Program-made: the position numbers and the translations under genes
Part shown: positions 5,823-7,038 of the stretch, in pieces
How the letters are laid out: every line of letters starts with the position of its first letter
Position numbering within the stretch: the stretch's first letter is position 1
Notes under the pieces: model-generated
Databases searched by the model: none
What the model was told of the DNA's origin: nothing
What the model saw: only the letters and a program-made list of their open reading frames with translations
Assembly: GCA_016840945.1 (NCBI GenBank)
Contig: JAEORJ010000314.1
Coordinates: 1-7,038 of the forward strand
From: Candidatus Gerdarchaeota archaeon
GTDB lineage: Archaea; Asgardarchaeota; Heimdallarchaeia; JABLTI01
DNA: 7,038 nt
Reading direction: 5' to 3'

Positions 5823-5852
5823 ATGGTGCAAATAACTAGTGATTTACACCAT
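5823..5852. terminator. Bidirectional hairpin terminator between methyltransferase and RIO kinase genes
   Basis: An 11-bp stem with one C-A mismatch (ATGGTGCAAAT / ATTTACACCAT) and an eight-base loop lies in the 67-base gap between the convergent stop codons. On the plus strand it is followed by AGTTTT; on the minus strand by TCTTTTTCT, the better T-tract. Confidence 0.6.
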
Positions 5853-5878
5853 AGTTTTAACATTTATTAATTGATTCT

Positions 5879-6964
5879 TTATTTCCCTCGAACATCTAGA
5901 TCCCTTAATTCAGCTTTTTGCACAATCATTTGTTCTTGTTTGATTTTCTCCTCTAAATCATTCATTCTCGTGCTTATTTGTTCTCGATAGTAATCTTTGC
6001 CAAGGATATAACGGAAAATTTCATCGAAGTCAGAACTAATATTGTATTCTTGTTTAAAATAATCAATGATCGCTTGTATATCCTTCATTAAAATGTCAAT
6101 GTTTTGTTTGTAGCGCACTTCTGTTCTATTATTCAGTAAGCTCATATCGATTGCTTGTGGAAAATCAATAATAAAAGGTTCATTTTCATGTACAAGAATA
6201 TTATATTCTGAAAAATCACCATGAATCAATTTTGCTTCTTGATACATGATCTTGAGCTGTTCGATGATTTTATCAAACATCTCGAGAGGATCTTGAAGAA
6301 CAACATTACGTAATTGTGGTGCTGGTTGCCAATCTTTACCAATAAACTGCATTAGAATAATGTTATTCAGAATCTTTGCAGGTGTAGGAGAATGCATCTT
6401 TGCACGATAGGCCATGTTCAATCTATAGAATTCTGCTGTTGCATAAGCAGTGGCTCTTGTTAATGGGTTACCCGTTTGTCGTTTCTTTTGCTTATTATGA
6501 CTAGTAAGTTGTAATCGAAACATTTTCACAATAAGTGGTGCTCCTCGTAAATGAGCTAAGTAAATGGAAGCTTCTTTTCCAGAATTTATTTCAGCTACCA
6601 AACCAGTAATAACTCCGTATTGAACTAACTCTTCTTGTAGCTTTTGGTAGCTTATTTCACTAGTTTGCATTTGCATGAAACTTGGATCAAATGTTCCTGC
6701 GAAGTAATATTTATTGTCGCTTCTCGAGATAATCTCTCTTTCTGGTTGCTCAATCGCTCGAGTAATCCTAGTTACTCCTTTCACTTTTTGCTTCAAATCT
6801 ATTCTACCAGTATTCTCAATATCCTCTACTCGAAGCATTTGAAATTCATCATCACTATCCTTAGTTATTAGATTGGAATCTTCCTCACTAAAAATTTCAT
6901 CTGTTATTTTTTCTTTCTTTTGTGTAATAATTTTCTTTTTTTCTGTCAATTTTTCATACACCAA
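5879..6964 (-). CDS. RIO-family atypical protein kinase/ATPase, RIO1-like
   Basis: The 361-residue protein has an acidic, probably flexible N-terminus (about 1-100), a RIO kinase domain (about 105-308) and a charged, likely coiled C-terminal tail (about 325-355). Seen motifs are the nucleotide loop NSGKEASIY (127-135), the catalytic Lys K147 in IVKMFR, hinge MQFIG (205-209), catalytic loop HGDFSEYN (D250, N255) and metal-binding D267 in IIDFPQ. RIO1 proteins act as ATPases releasing late small-subunit precursors during ribosome maturation, and that role is inferred here. HGDxSEYN is RIO1-like while DFPQ is RIO2-like. The RIO1 flexible-loop signature (YxxGDxRF) and the HP motif after DxxQ are not recognisable, so it may be a divergent paralogue. 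No winged-helix domain typical of RIO2 is evident. The start is TTG 6964 or GTG 6961: an in-frame TAA lies at 6980-6982 and no in-frame ATG exists before residue 43. Confidence 0.87.
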   Translation of the reverse strand: MVYEKLTEKKKIITQKKEKITDEIFSEEDSNLITKDSDDEFQMLRVEDIENTGRIDLKQKVKGVTRITRAIEQPEREIISRSDNKYYFAGTFDPSFMQMQTSEISYQKLQEELVQYGVITGLVAEINSGKEASIYLAHLRGAPLIVKMFRLQLTSHNKQKKRQTGNPLTRATAYATAEFYRLNMAYRAKMHSPTPAKILNNIILMQFIGKDWQPAPQLRNVVLQDPLEMFDKIIEQLKIMYQEAKLIHGDFSEYNILVHENEPFIIDFPQAIDMSLLNNRTEVRYKQNIDILMKDIQAIIDYFKQEYNISSDFDEIFRYILGKDYYREQISTRMNDLEEKIKQEQMIVQKAELRDLDVRGK

Positions 6965-7038
6965 TTTATTTGTGAATTCTTAAAAACAAAACAAATCAAA
7001 CTGAGCTTGTAGTAAAAACTCGTAATGTCCTAGCATTC

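Noticed and set aside
6644..6871. 75-codon open frame on the plus strand
   Set aside because: It is antisense to the conserved RIO kinase gene; the composition looks like a shadow frame.
6980..7036. 18-codon minus-strand frame starting at ATG 7036 and ending at TAA 6980-6982
   Set aside because: It is too short, has no family signal and touches the window edge. It could be chance or the end of an upstream gene, and neither can be supported.

Overview
This 7,038-base window is strongly A+T-rich and looks archaeal. It carries a RIO-type atypical kinase, TATA-like boxes upstream of several genes, archaeal Shine-Dalgarno motifs (GGTGA, AAGGAG), frequent TTG/GTG starts, and many N-X-S/T glycosylation sequons in its secreted proteins. 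The low GC, the kelch and Tudor-like folds and the roomy intergenic spaces would fit an Asgard (Promethearchaeota) genome. That lineage is an inference; nothing here is diagnostic.

Layout, left to right. (1) Minus strand, 1-1683: a two-gene operon. The upstream gene is a multi-pass membrane M28 zinc peptidase. It overlaps by 11 bp the start of a condensation-domain (PapA5/NRPS-C-like) acyltransferase that runs off the left edge just after its HxxxDG motif. (2) 1684-2008: a non-coding divergent control region. (3) Plus strand, 2009-4434: two consecutive surface-protein genes. One is a six-bladed kelch propeller, the other a DJ-1/PfpI-like domain with a trailing beta-rich domain. Each has an N-terminal signal, a predicted external domain with seven sequons and a single C-terminal membrane anchor. 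Each also has its own hairpin terminator, so they are probably separate transcripts. A palindrome resembling a tet operator core lies between them. (4) 4435-4689: a convergent region with several hairpins, two of them terminator-like on the minus strand. (5) Minus strand, 4690-5031: a small protein made of two SH3/Tudor-like repeats. It is divergent from (6) a class I SAM-dependent methyltransferase at 5215-5811. (7) Minus strand, 5879-6964: a RIO1-like kinase/ATPase, expected to act in small-subunit ribosome maturation, convergent with the methyltransferase across a bidirectional terminator.

The genes do not form one evident pathway. The most coherent groups are the peptidase-acyltransferase operon and the pair of anchored surface proteins. 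The least usual features are the externally placed DJ-1/PfpI domain with an altered nucleophile motif, the M28 domain interrupted by a membrane hairpin, the tandem Tudor-like mini-protein, and the RIO kinase that mixes RIO1 and RIO2 signature residues. I found no CRISPR array, insertion sequence, tRNA or rRNA.
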